From Meghimatium bilineatum (lineage: Eukaryota; Mollusca; Gastropoda; Stylommatophora; Philomycidae), in the NCBI GenBank assembly GCA_034231615.1, contig CM067310.1, forward strand, positions 5,830,010-5,894,009: DNA of 64,000 nucleotides. The letters are read 5' to 3'. Both the position numbers and the translations under genes were made by a program. Every line of letters begins with the position of its first letter. Position 1 is the first letter of the stretch. A model generated the notes under the pieces. It was not told the DNA's origin. It did not search any database and worked only from the letters and a program-made list of their open reading frames with translations. Below, in pieces: positions 50,725 to 61,471 of the stretch.

Positions 50725-53700
50725 GTTACATAAACTTCTAGCTGTTACATAAACTTCTTCCTGTTACATAAACTTCTTGTTGTTACATAAACTTCTAGCT
50801 GTTACATAAACTTCTTGTTGTTACATAAACTTCTAGCTGTTACATAAACTTCTTCCTGTTACATAAACTTCTTGTTGTTACATAAACTTCTAGCTGTTAC
50901 ATAAACTTCTTCCTGTTACATAAACGTCTTGCTGTTACATAAACTTCTAGCTGTTACATAAACTTCTAGCTGTTACATAAACTTCTTGCTGTTACATAAA
51001 CTTCTAGCTGTTACATAAACTTCTAGCTGTTACATAAACTTCTTGCTGTTACATAAACTTCTTGCTGTTACATAAACGTCTTGCTGTTACATAAACTTCT
51101 AGCTGTTACATAAACTTCTAGCTGTTACATAAACGTCTTGCTGTTACATAAACTTCTAGCTGTTACATAAACTTCTTGCTGTTACATAAACTTCTTGCTG
51201 TTACATAAACTTCTTGCTGTTACATAAACTTCTTGCTGTTACATAAACGTCTTGCTGTTACATAAACTTCTTGTTGTTACATAAACTTCTTGCTGTTACA
51301 TAAACTTCTAGCTGTTACATAAACTTCTTGCTGTTACATAAACTTCTTGTTGTTACATAAACTTCTTGCTGTTACATAAACTTCTAGTTGTTACATAAAC
51401 TTCTTGCTGTTACATAAACTTCTTGTTGTTACATAAACTTCTAGCTGTTACATAAACTTCTTGCTGTTACATAAACTTCTTGCTGTTACATAAACTTCTA
51501 GTTGTTACATAAACTTCTTGCTGTTACATAAACTTCTTGTTGTTACATAAACTTCTTGCTGTTACATAAACTTCTAGTTGTTACATAAACTTCTTGCTGT
51601 TACATAAACTTCTTGTTGTTACATAAACTTCTAGCTGTTACATAAACTTCTTGCTGTTACATAAACTTCTTGCTGTTACATAAACTTCTAGTTGTTACAT
51701 AAACTTCTTGCTGTTACATAAACTTCTTGTTGTTACATAAACTTCTTGCTGTTACATAAACTTCTTGCTGTTACATAAACTTCTTGTTGTTACATAAACT
51801 TCTTGCTGTTACATAAACTTCTTCCTGTTACATAAACTTCTTGCTGTTACATAAACTTCTAGCTGTTACATAAACGTCTTGCTGTTACATAAACTTCTAG
51901 CTGTTACATAAACTTCTAGCTGTTACATAAACTTCTTGCTGTTACATAAACTTCTTGCTGTTACATAAACTTCTTCCTGTTACATAAACTTCTAGCTGTT
52001 ACATAAACTTCTTGTTGTTACATAAACTTCTTGTTGTTACATAAACTTCTAGCTGTTACATAAACTTCTTGTTGTTACATAAACTTCTTGTTGTTACATA
52101 AACTTCTTCCTGTTACATAAACTTCTTCCTGTTACATAAACTTCTTCCTGTTACATAAACTTCTTGTTGTTACATAAACTTCTAGCTGTTACATAAACTT
52201 CTTGCTGTTACATAAACTTCTTGTTGTTACATAAACTTCTTGTTGTTACATAAACTTCTAGCTGTTACATAAACTTCTTGTTGTTACATAAACTTCTAGC
52301 TGTTACATAAACTTCTAGCTGTTACATAAACTTCTTGCTGTTACATAAACTTCTTGTTGTTACATAAACTTCTAGCTGTTACATAAACTTCTAGCTGTTA
52401 CATAAACTTCTAGCTGTTACATAAACTTCTTGTTGTTACATAAACTTCTAGCTGTTACATAAACTTCTAGCTGTTACATAAACTTCTAGCTGTTACATAA
52501 ACTTCTTGTTGTTACATAAACTTCTTGTTGTTACATAAACTTCTATCTGTTACATAAACTTCTTGTTGTTACATAAACTTCTAGCTGTTACATAAACTTC
52601 TAGCTGTTACATAAACTTCTTGCTGTTACATAAACTTCTTGTTGTTACATAAACTTCTTGCTGTTACATAAACTTCTTGTTGTTACATAAACTTCTTGTT
52701 GTTACATAAACTTCTACCTGTTACATAAACTTCTTGTTGTTACATAAACTTCTAGCTGTTACATAAACTTCTTGCTGTTACATAAACTTCTTGTTGTTAC
52801 ATAAACTTCTAGCTGTTACATAAACTTCTTGTTGTTACATAAACTTCTTGTTGTTACATAAACTTCTAGCTGTTACATAAACTTCTAGCTGTTACATAAA
52901 CTTCTTGCTGTTACATAAACTTCTTGTTGTTACATAAACTTCTAGCTGTTACATAAACTTCTTGCAGTTACATAAACTTCTAGCTGTTACATAAACTTCT
53001 AGCTGTTACATAAACTTCTAGCTGTTACATAAACTTCTTGCTGTTACATAAACTTCTTGTTGTTACATAAACTTCTTGTTGTTACATAAACTTCTTGCTG
53101 TTACATAAACTTCTTGCTGTTACATAAACTTCTTGTTGTTACATAAACTTCTTGCTGTTACATAAACTTCTTGTTGTTACATAAACTTCTTGCTGTTACA
53201 TAAACTTCTTGTTGTTACATAAACTTCTTGTTGTTACATAAACTTCTAGCTGTTACATAAACTTCTAGCTGTTACATAAACTTCTTGTTGTTACATAAAC
53301 TTCTTGTTGTTACATAAACTTCTTGCTGTTACATAAACTTCTTGTTGTTACATAAACTTCTAGCTGTTACATAAACTTCTTGTTGTTACATAAACTTCTT
53401 GTTGTTACATAAACTTCTAGCTGTTACATAAACTTCTAGCTGTTACATAAACTTCTTGTTGTTACATAAACTTCTTGTTGTTACATAAACTTCTTGCTGT
53501 TACATAAACTTCTTGTTGTTACATAAACTTCTAGCTGTTACATAAACTTCTTGTTGTTACATAAACTTCTTGTTGTTACATAAACTTCTTGTTGTTACAT
53601 AAACTTCTTGTTGTTACATAAACTTCTTGCTGTTACATAAACTTCTTGTTGTTACATAAACTTCTTGTTGTTACATAAACTTCTTGTTGTTACATAAACT

Positions 53701-55553
53701 TCTTGTTGTTACATAAACTTCTTGTTGTTACATAAACTTCTTCCTGTTACATAAACTTCTTGCAGTTACATAAACTTCTTGTTGTTACATAAACTTCTAG
53801 CTGTTACATAAACTTCTTGTTGTTACATAAACCTCTTGTTGTTACATAAACTTCTTGTTGTTACATAAACGTCTTGCTGTTACATAAACTTCTAGCTGTT
53901 ACATAAACTTCTAGCTGTTACATAAACTTCTTGTTGTTACATAAACTTCTTGTTGTTACATAAACTTCTTGTTGTTACATAAACTTCTTCCTGTTACATA
54001 AACTTCTTGCAGTTACATAAACTTCTTGTTGTTACATAAACTTCTAGCTGTTACATAAACTTCTTGCTGTTACATAAACTTCTAGCTGTTACATAAACTT
54101 CTTGCTGTTACATAAACTTCTAGCTGTTACATAAACTTCTTGCAGTTACATAAACTTCTAGCTGTTACATAAACTTCTAGCTGTTACATAAACTTCTTGT
54201 TGTTACATAAACGTCTTGCTGTTACATAAACTTCTAGCTGTTACATAAACTTCTTGCTGTTACATAAACTTCTTGTTGTTACATAAACGTCTTGCTGTTA
54301 CATAAACTTCTTGTTGTTACATAAACGTCTTGCTGTTACATAAACTTCTTGTTGTTACATAAACTTCTAGCTGTTACATAAACTTCTTGTTGTTACATAA
54401 ACTTCTTGTTGTTACATAAACTTCTAGCTGTTACATAAACGTCTTGCTGTTACATAAACTTCTTGTTGTTACATAAACTTCTAGCTGTTACATAAACTTC
54501 TTGTTGTTACATAAACTTCTTGTTGTTACATAAACTTCTAGCTGTTACATAAACGTCTTGCTGTTACATAAACTTCTTGTTGTTACATAAACTTCTTGTT
54601 GTTACATAAACTTCTTGTTGTTACATAAACTTCTAGCTGTTACATAAACGTCTTGCTGTTACATAAACTTCTTGTTGTTACATAAACGTCTTGCTGTTAC
54701 ATAAACTTCTTGTTGTTACATAAACTTCTTGTTGTTACATAAACTTCTAGCTGTTACATAAACGTCTTGCTGTTACATAAACTTCTTGTTGTTACATAAA
54801 CGTCTTGCTGTTACATAAACTTCTTGTTGTTACATAAACGTCTTGCTGTTACATAAACTTCTTGTTGTTACATAAACGTCTTGCTGTTACATAAACTTCT
54901 TGTTGTTACATAAACTTCTAGCTGTTACATAAACTTCTTGTTGTTACATAAACTTCTTGTTGTTACATAAACTTCTAGCTGTTACATAAACGTCTTGCTG
55001 TTACATAAACTTCTTGCAGTTACATAAACTTCTTGTTGTTACATAAACGTCTTGCTGTTACATAAACTTCTTGTTGTTACATAAACGTCTTGCTGTTACA
55101 TAAACTTCTAGCTGTTACATAAACTTCTAGCTGTTACATAAACTTCTTGCTGTTACATAAACGTCTTGCTGTTACATAAACTTCTTGCTGTTACATAAAC
55201 TTCTTGTTGTTACATAAACGTCTTGCTGTTACATAAACTTCTTGCAGTTACATAAACTTCTTCCTGTTACATAAACGTCTTGCTGTTACATAAACTTCTT
55301 GCTGTTACATAAACTTCTTGCTGTTACATAAACTTCTTGTTGTTACATAAACTTCTTGTTGTTACATAAACTTCTTGCTGTTACATAAACGTCTTGCTGT
55401 TACATAAACTTCTTGTTGTTACATAAACTTCTTGCTGTTACATAAACTTCTAGCTGTTACATAAACTTCTTGCTGTTACATAAACTTCTAGCTGTTACAT
55501 AAACTTCTTGCTGTTACATAAACTTCTAGCTGTTACATAAACTTCTTGCTGTT
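50725..55553. repeat. 19-bp minisatellite, about 254 copies (4.8 kb)
   Basis: Unit GTTACATAAACTTCTTGCT with a few recurring variants at the end (CTAGC, TTGTT, TTGCT, TTCCT, TTGCA) and one inside (CGTCTT). The array is uninterrupted and fills most of intron 2. The 19-bp period is not a multiple of three and each unit carries stops, so it is non-coding. The CGTCTTGCT variant becomes frequent only in the right third (after about 54200), often alternating with CTTCTTGTT. That indicates local higher-order amplification. Confidence 0.98.
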
Positions 55554-55578
55554 AATGTGATGGTTTCAATCTCAACAG

Positions 55579-55713
55579 GATATGGTTGTTTATGCCTTGT
55601 TTGCATTCCTCTACCTGGTGGGTACTTCGCTTGTTGCCAGTGCTTTTGACTTTTATGAGAAAATGAAAACAAATGTCTCCATCGACACAATCAACCAGCT
55701 GGTCACGTCGGTG
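55579..55713 (+). CDS. MARVEL-type four-TM protein, exon 3
   Basis: Codes for residues 201-245 in phase 0. Acceptor CTCAACAG at 55571-55578, only about 25 bp after the minisatellite; donor GTAAGG at 55714. It holds TM3 (MVVYALFAFLYLVGTSLVAS, about 202-222), an extramembrane loop (AFDFYEKMKTNVSIDTINQ, with a possible N-glycosylation site NVS) and the start of TM4 (LVTSV). 135 bp, exactly 45 codons. Confidence 0.87.
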
Positions 55714-56049
55714 GTAAGGAATTCTCTTAGAAAGTTTCTTTTTTAATGTACTCTTTTTATACACCCTGTAGAAATGTGTTCTATATTTGTGTATATTTAT
55801 GTATGTTTCTGTTTTATTTATCTGTATATGTTTTTGTGTACTATTGTATGTTTATATATAATAATGTATGTTTGTATACAGTAATGTATGTTTTTTGTAT
55901 ACCCACCATACTATTGTATCTTTTTGTATCTTTTTGTATACTATTGTGTGTATTTTTGTTTTTGCACAAATGTTACATTAAAACATAGAACAGTATAAAA
56001 AGATACAATAAATATACCATGTTTTTTTTAACAATTCTATTTTTGTGTT

Positions 56050-56349
56050 TTTGGTGGTATAAAAAAAAAAAAAGTAAAGTAACCCATAGCATTTATTAAT
56101 GCCGTAGGGGTGTGAGATGTTAGCGCTCTCACATTTCACAGGCTCTGCAATTGAGGGCGATAGCCATCTCCTCTCCCTCGCAGTCTTTACTTCCCGGATT
56201 AATCCGGTACCCATTTAAGGCTGGGTCGACCTGGGAGCCGTTGCGATCTGAAAACATTTCCGCCTCAACTGGGGAATGAACCCAGGACCACTCATATGCG
56301 AAGCCAGTGCGCTAACCACTGCACTAACGCGGCTCCCTTTGGTGGTATA
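56050..56349 (-). mobile_element. S1 tRNA-derived SINE, copy 2, with TSD
   Basis: Insert 56062-56337 (276 bp) between 12-bp repeats TTTGGTGGTATA (56050-56061, 56338-56349). Minus orientation: an A-rich end at left (poly-T/A at 56061-56074), GTAGGGGTGTGAGATGTTAG, GTCGACCTGGGAGCCGTTGC, then the head (reverse of GGGAGCCGCGTTAGTGCAGT with B box GGGTTCATTCCCC). Best-preserved S1 copy. Confidence 0.95.
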
Positions 56350-56379
56350 CTTAGTATTGATACCATCCTTAAGGAAATA

Positions 56380-56800
56380 CAAAGTCGTTGAGCCGTTGGG
56401 CAGGTCATGTAGTACATATGCCAGATCACCGACTACCAAAAATACTCCTCTATAGTAAGATGAAGAAGGACATGCAGTCTCAAGGTGGACAAAAGAAACG
56501 TTATAATGACTCTTTAAAGATCATACTGAAAGACTTTAACATACACCATGACACATGGGGAGATACTACACGAAACAGAGCTACACAACACTCCGCAACT
56601 AAAAAATAAGGTACAACATTGTGTTAAAAAAAGGATAAATGTAGCAGCTCAACAGCGGAGACTAGCTAGAAAGTTAAGGGAACATCAAACACAATTCAAG
56701 GTGATCATCCCATTCCCAAAGTGTCCAAGAACCATTTAGACCACATTAGAGAAAATTAGCCACCTACCGGGTATATATTCATAGACAAGGTCAGACATCT
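56380..56800 (+). pseudogene. L-F LINE C-terminal fragment
   Basis: Reads SRWAGHVVHMPDHRLPKILL, YSKMKKDMQSQGGQKKRYND, SLKIILKDFNIHHDTWGDTT, then in a second frame INVAAQQRRLARKLREHQ and IPFPKCPRTI, a decayed C2H2 finger. Two frames with a shift near 56590. It lies in the sense orientation of the MARVEL gene within intron 3. Confidence 0.85.
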
Positions 56801-57354
56801 AACTGAATTTCATAGTGGATGTCAATCAAGTGCCATGCTGAGTGGCATAGGTGATCATGCTTTTCCACAACTCTCTGTCTCTTGTTAATAAGTTCATTAA
56901 TTGAAATCTTTTTGGTGGGTTGTGCCACAGAGACAAGTTTTACTTTTCCCATCACATAAGAATCTTGTCTGCTAAATTTCTGCTATAATTTGTCATTTTA
57001 CTTCAGCATCTCTGAGAACTTCTACATTAGTTTTCTTGACTGTCCATGAAATTTTCATCATTCTTCTTAAAAATCACATCTTAGTTGCCTCTAGATTATC
57101 TTGGACACATATGTTTACTGTCCATGATGGCATCCATAAAGAAGGATTGGCTCAATATAACATTCTAACACACAGAATAACAGCATAACAAATATGTTTT
57201 TGTATAGGGGAAGCATGGAAACAGAGTTATGAAGCTTTACTGGAAACACACACAAATTATTATTTCAAACAAGAGACCTTCATCAAGAACACAACACACA
57301 AGTAAAGAACTGCATTGTCCACAACCACAAAATGGAGCTAAAAGAGATAAATGT

Positions 57355-57435
57355 TAGGAGTATTTATGTGTTATGCTGTTTTCTGGATAAAGACATTTTG
57401 GTCGAAACATCAATTTTTATATGTTTCCAGGGATT
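57355..57435 (+). repeat. short dispersed repeat with hammerhead-like core
   Basis: TGTTATGCTGTTTTCTGGAT, AAAGACATTTTGGTCGAAAC, ATCAATTTTTATATGTTTCC. It has the best GAAAC box of the three copies (others: 8970-9045, 57975-58040). Confidence 0.45.
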
Positions 57436-57524
57436 GGCAAAATTTTATTGCCATTTTGCAACGCTTGTCTGATTCCAGTTTTGTGACAATTGTTACCTAT
57501 TATCTGTTTTTCTATGCTAAGATT

Positions 57525-57631
57525 TTCCTTGGCTACATTTTATGTTGTTTCTCTTGCAGATCCTTGGCTACATTTGTATGTTGTTTCTCTTGCAGATCCT
57601 TGGCTACATCTGTATGCTGTTAAATGGACTG
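57525..57631 (+). repeat. 36-bp tandem duplication covering the exon 4 acceptor
   Basis: Three units: 57525-57559 (35 bp, one base missing), 57560-57595 (36 bp) and the start of exon 4 from 57596. Each carries CCTTGGCTACAT and the first two end TTGTTTCTCTTGCAG. Two equally good polypyrimidine/AG acceptors therefore precede ATCCTTGGCTAC, 36 nt apart and in the same frame. Confidence 0.95.
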
Positions 57632-57721
57632 ACTGCATTCTTAAGTTACAGAAAGTGGAAGATCCAGTATCGGCTGTACCAGAGGAGGAAGCTGATAGAA
57701 GAGGATGAGATTGATCTTTGA
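57596..57721 (+). CDS. MARVEL-type four-TM protein, exon 4
   Basis: Codes for residues 246-286, phase 0, stop TGA at 57719-57721. It completes TM4 (ILGYICMLLNGLTAFLSY) and a short cytosolic tail with a basic half (RKWKIQYRLYQRRKL) and an acidic end (IEEDEIDL). Acceptor TTTCTCTTGCAG at 57584-57595. Use of the upstream duplicate acceptor (ending 57559) would insert 12 residues (ILGYICMLFLLQ) into TM4 without a frameshift. Total protein 286 aa, or 298 with that acceptor. No AATAAA signal was seen close downstream. Confidence 0.87.
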   Translation: MLGYICMLLNGLTAFLSYRKWKIQYRLYQRRKLIEEDEIDL

Positions 57722-58205
57722 CTGTTACTTGTAACAGGTTCCTGTTGTTCTTCCGTACCTTCTCACAGGAATGAATGACCATTTATTCTGGAGCCATATC
57801 TTCAAAAAAATAAGATCTAACATGAGTATTAGAATATCAAATATTTGTTCATCATTTGTTTTCATAATTCTATGTTAATGATTGCGATAAATGGCTACAT
57901 CAGAAAAAAGGGTACCAACATTGCCATGTTTAAAAAAATATTCTTATGTGAACATGGACAGTGTAATTTCTTGCTCATCATGTGTTATGTTGTGTTCTTG
58001 ATAAAGGCCTTTTGGTCAAAACATTATTTTTGTGTGTTACCAGTGATAATTTATTTTACAGAAGAAATGCAACATGACATTTAGTACTAAGAAACAAGTA
58101 AATATATATATATATAGTGCCCCACCTCTACCATAACAATGTAGCATTTTTAAAGGAAATCCCCCACCTCCCCAAATTTCTCTCCTCCCTGTAATAGTAA
58201 TATCT
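57722..58205. other. 3' flank of the MARVEL gene
   Basis: Likely 3' UTR at first. A third hammerhead-like repeat copy lies at about 57975-58040 (TTCTTGATAAAGGCCTTTTG, GTCAAAACATT), with a TA microsatellite at 58101-58118. No other feature. Confidence 0.5.
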
Positions 58206-58985
58206 ACAGCCCTGAAAGCCACTATGAAAGTTGACTGCCCAAAAGACAACTACCACTATCTCAATTGGTTAGACCAAATGATCATGTTCTGTACTAGAAC
58301 AGGACACAACAGACCAGTAACTTAACATAAACAGACTAGTTCTATCACCTCTGTATTCATCTGGAGATTCATCACCTCTTTGCTCATGCGGAGATGCAGA
58401 AGAAATGGTAGAACATATCCTTCAAGACTTTCTATGTTCTTTCAATACTGAATACGGTGCATAGGGAGTCGCGTAGCGCAGTGGTTAGTTCAATGTCTTC
58501 GCATATGAGTGGTCCTGGGTTCATTCTCCAGTTGAGACGGAAATGTTTTTCAGATCGCAACAGCTCCTGAGTTGACCCATCCTTAATTGGGTACCGGAGT
58601 AATCCGGGAAGCAAAGACTGCCAGAGAAAGGATTTGACTACCACCCTCATATAGCAGAGCCACTGAAATGTGAGATCACTAACATCTTACACCCCTACAG
58701 CATTAATACATTCTATGGCTTAACTTACTTTTACTTTACGGTGCATACAGCAGAAGCTGTGATCAATATTTTGAGCGATGTAATTCTGCCGTGTGTGTAT
58801 TTCTTGCATGTTGTCGCTATCCATTGTCATACCCAGCTGCGCATTACATCAGTCGCAGACTGAGCACTGGCCTACAGAGACTGACATCCACAGAAAACTA
58901 TATGGGAATCTTGAAGAACTTTCAAATATTGTAACATGTTTCACGAGAACTGGGCTTCCTGTGTAGACATATCTAAATGGCTGTG
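58206..58985 (+). pseudogene. L-C-type LINE RNase H tail, interrupted by S1
   Basis: Corresponds to the element at 40997-41490: MIMFCTRTGHNRPVT, CSCGDAEEMVEHILQDF (frameshifted), then, after the S1 insertion and an unrelated stretch, HWPTETDIHRKLYGNLEELS and VTCFTRTGLPV followed by a stop. More decayed than the 41-kb copy; the GAA tail is not preserved. Confidence 0.85.
58453..58747 (+). mobile_element. S1 tRNA-derived SINE, copy 3, with TSD
   Basis: Insert 58464-58736 (273 bp) between 11-bp repeats TACGGTGCATA (58453-58463, 58737-58747). Head GGGAGTCGCGTAGCGCAGTG then GTTAG (A box) and GGGTTCATTCTCC (B box), about 30 bp apart. The 3' end reads ATGGCTTAACTTACTTTTAC. It interrupts the LINE at 58206-58985. 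Confidence 0.95.
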
Positions 58986-59365
58986 AATGAGGACAAGAAT
59001 CTAACCTTCTGTCAATATCTGACATACATTAGTGACATCATGGGGGAAGAATATAACCGTCAATCAATATCTGACATATATTAATGACATTGTCATTGAG
59101 ATGTGTTCTTATTGTTAAAATTGGTAGCATATTCTATTCAGGATGTAGCCATGAAACCATCATTTTTGGCTGTAGCGAAAGGAAGACAAAAACGTTATAT
59201 GACGTTACATATTTTGTAAGCATCATTCTTGGCTGCTTACAACTTGCCAGAGTCGTAGATACATTTTCAGTAACGAAGTTTTACCTTTAAAATAATATGG
59301 TCATTCAACTGTTTATGTGTTTAATTCCTTCTTTTCCATGAGAAATGTGATGACCCTTTTGTGAA
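58986..59365. other. mostly unannotated; short duplication
   Basis: GTCAATATCTGACATACATT, AGTGACATCAT is duplicated about 65 bp later (59015 and 59060). Nothing else is recognised. Confidence 0.45.
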
Positions 59366-59369
59366 AAAC

Positions 59370-59660
59370 CCACATTTTGGCTTCATTAAGATAGGGATTT
59401 ACCCACCTTTTGGCTACATTAAGGTAAGGGGTTTTACCCACCTTTAGGCTACATTAATGGAGGGGTTTTACCCACCTTTAGGCTACATTAATGGAGGGGT
59501 TTTACCCACCTTTAGGCTACATTAATGGAGCGGTTTTACCCACCTTTAGGCTACATTAATGGAGGGGTTTTACCCACCTTTAGGCTACATTAATGGAGGG
59601 GTTTTACCCACCTTTAGGCTACATTAATGGAGGGGTTTTACCAACCTTTTTGGCTAAATT
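59370..59660. repeat. 34-bp minisatellite, about 8 copies
   Basis: Unit GGGGTTTTACCCACCTTTAG then GCTACATTAATGGA. The two leftmost units (TTTTGGCTTCATTAAG) are more diverged. A G tract follows at 59692-59704. Confidence 0.95.
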
Positions 59661-60325
59661 TCTTAGCACTAAAAGTCATGTTTTGATTTGCTGGGGGGGG
59701 GGGGGATTTTTAACATACACCCCCTCTCTCTTTATATACAGGCTTTCAACATGTCTCTAATACAATTAATGAGTTTAAGATATTTTTTTAAAAAAAGAGC
59801 TGACACACTCAGTTAAAGAGGGGCTGTAAGTATATGTCAAAGTACTGAGACTAGAGGTAGGCCACTATTAAAGAGGGGCTGTAAGTATATGTTAATATAT
59901 TTTTTATAATTGTTCAGAATGTGTGTTGCATATGCGTAGCGTAAGTAAAAATAGCATGGTTCAATAAAGGAAAGACTTGTAGACATATAAAGATATATAG
60001 CTGTGGATAAAGTCCATGTTTGTAGTGGGTTTCCCTGTTATTGCTTACAGATCTGACAAGAACATGCCTCACTACTGTGTCATCTTACAGTGCTGTACAG
60101 TTATAGTTATGTCCATGTTATCATACGCACTAACTGAGATATCACATTGTGCTGTTATTGATATGTTATTGTTCTCATTCATTGTTACTGCTGTACTATT
60201 TGCTAATATTTATTTTGATGTAAAGAGTTGACCCCCAAGATGTGAGAACTATTCCGTTATTCCATTGCATTAAAAAAATTATTGTAGATAATGAATCACT
60301 GAATCAAAAACCACTTTTTCTTTCT
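59661..60325. other. mostly unannotated; short duplication
   Basis: TTAAAGAGGGGCTGTAAGTA then TATGT occurs twice (59813 and 59868). A 71-codon hydrophobic plus frame (60016-60231) has no family signature and is judged fortuitous. Confidence 0.45.
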
Positions 60326-60329
60326 TCTA

Positions 60330-60485
60330 CTTCAGCGTTAATTCTCAAACTCCCACTGGATATCGCTTGTAGCAGGACCATGGTCTTACTAGATTCCAAC
60401 TGTGCATGCAGTCCAGGGAATGGAAATGCATTGTGTCACCATTTTAATTGTACAAATTTTTTGACACATCCGTCTTCGGCAGGAG
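60330..60485 (-). mobile_element. S6 element
   Basis: CTTCTACTTCAGCGTTAATT, CTCAAACTCCCACTGGATAT, CGCTTGTAGCAGGACCATGG, TCTTACTAGATTCCAACTGT, ATGCATTGTGTCACCATTTT, TTGACACATCCGTCTTCGG. Full-length minus copy ending at the family's 5' end. Confidence 0.9.
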
Positions 60486-60574
60486 CTTGTTACTTTTAAT
60501 TCTCAATAATTACCAGTGATGTTCTCTTATTTCTATGTGCAATGTGGTAACTTCAAATCTTTGCTTTTATTGTT

Positions 60575-60810
60575 TTGTTTTGTTGTGAAGATATGTTATC
60601 TAGTCATGTTGCATGATGCCATGGTTGCTGGTGCTCCTCTTTACCTGGTATCTCCAACTTCAGCAGCAGTGATTGTGTGGGCAGAACTCTGGTCGTGATC
60701 GATGTCAGAGATGGCCTGACCAACCTTAGTTTCCAGCCTCTGTTGGCTGGACTAAGCCCTCCCCCCCCCCCCATCTCCACTTCAAGGAATTGGCCTCGAT
60801 GAGGTGAGCT
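60575..60810 (+). mobile_element. S5 SINE 3' part
   Basis: TTGTTGTGAAGATATGTTAT, CTAGTCATGTTGCATGATGC, TCGATGTCAGAGATGGCCTG, TTAGTTTCCAGCCTCTGTTG, GCTGGACTAAGCCC, then a C tract and CCATCTCCACTTCAAGGAAT. The tRNA head is missing. Confidence 0.8.
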
Positions 60811-61029
60811 TTCATTCATACCCAGGAGACTTCAGCTTAATGCAATGCCTATTGAAGAAGCCTTCTACTCGGAGGGAGTGCATGTTGTGAGATGAGCTTG
60901 TAGTTTACCTGGGTCACCCACTGTGCATCTTTCTTCCGACAGGTGCTTTGCAGTTGGCGAAGCATTACTTGTGTAAGCAATACATTGTCGTTGCTGCCTT
61001 TATCTTGAATGCAATTTTCTGTGTAGGGC

Positions 61030-61280
61030 AATGTCAAAAGTGAAATTAGACTAGGGATGTTTCAATGTCACACAATCAAATTAGATTAGGGATGTTTCAT
61101 TGTCAATCAAATTAGATTAGGGATATTTTGTTGTCAGACAATCAAATTAGATTAGGGTTGTTTCAATGTCACACAATCAAATTAGATTAGGGTTGTTTCA
61201 ATGTCACACAATCAAATTAGACTAGGGATGTTTCATTGTCAGACAATCAAATTAGATTAGGGTTGTTTCGTTGTCATAAA
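61030..61280. repeat. 35-bp minisatellite, about 6.5 copies
   Basis: Unit AATCAAATTAGATTAGGGTT then GTTTCAATGTCACAC, with CATTGTCAGAC variants. One unit is shortened near 61085-61110. Confidence 0.93.
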
Positions 61281-61471
61281 ACAAGATTCTTCTCCTCTGC
61301 GGCGTTGAAAAATATGTACAGCCTGGAATTTGAATAAGAAACTACTAAAGTAGACTATAAATATTGTGCACCTATGGATAGCAAAGTGCTGCAATGTGCC
61401 TGACATCACTAGCCCAAATCATGTCATCTGTGGATCTACAGGGATAGCTAAATATTCATCAGGAGCAGGAG

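Larger units (their letters stand above)
49940..55578 (+). other. MARVEL gene intron 2 (5.6 kb), mostly minisatellite
   Basis: Donor GTAAGT, acceptor TTTCAATCTCAACAG. It contains two S6 elements in opposite orientation (50025-50165 and 50338-50492) and then the 19-bp minisatellite that ends only about 25 bp before the acceptor. Confidence 0.87.
55714..57595 (+). other. MARVEL gene intron 3 (1.9 kb)
   Basis: Donor GTAAGG; two alternative acceptors (57559 and 57595). Contains an S1 SINE with TSD, an L-F LINE fragment and a hammerhead-like short repeat. The segment 55740-55970 is T-rich with GTATGTTT repeats; 56800-57340 shows nothing recognisable. Confidence 0.8.

Noticed and set aside
50725..55553. 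Possible telomeric or centromeric repeat
   Set aside because: The 19-bp unit is not a TTAGGG-type telomere, and the array sits between two exons of a coherent gene. It is an intronic minisatellite.
57351..57708. Frames reading SLADPWLHLYVV repeats
   Set aside because: Out-of-frame reading of the duplicated exon 4 acceptor; the exon's own phase is set by exons 1-3.
60016..60231. 71-codon hydrophobic frame as a small membrane protein
   Set aside because: No family signature, no upstream promoter or splice context, and AT-rich composition makes chance hydrophobic frames common.
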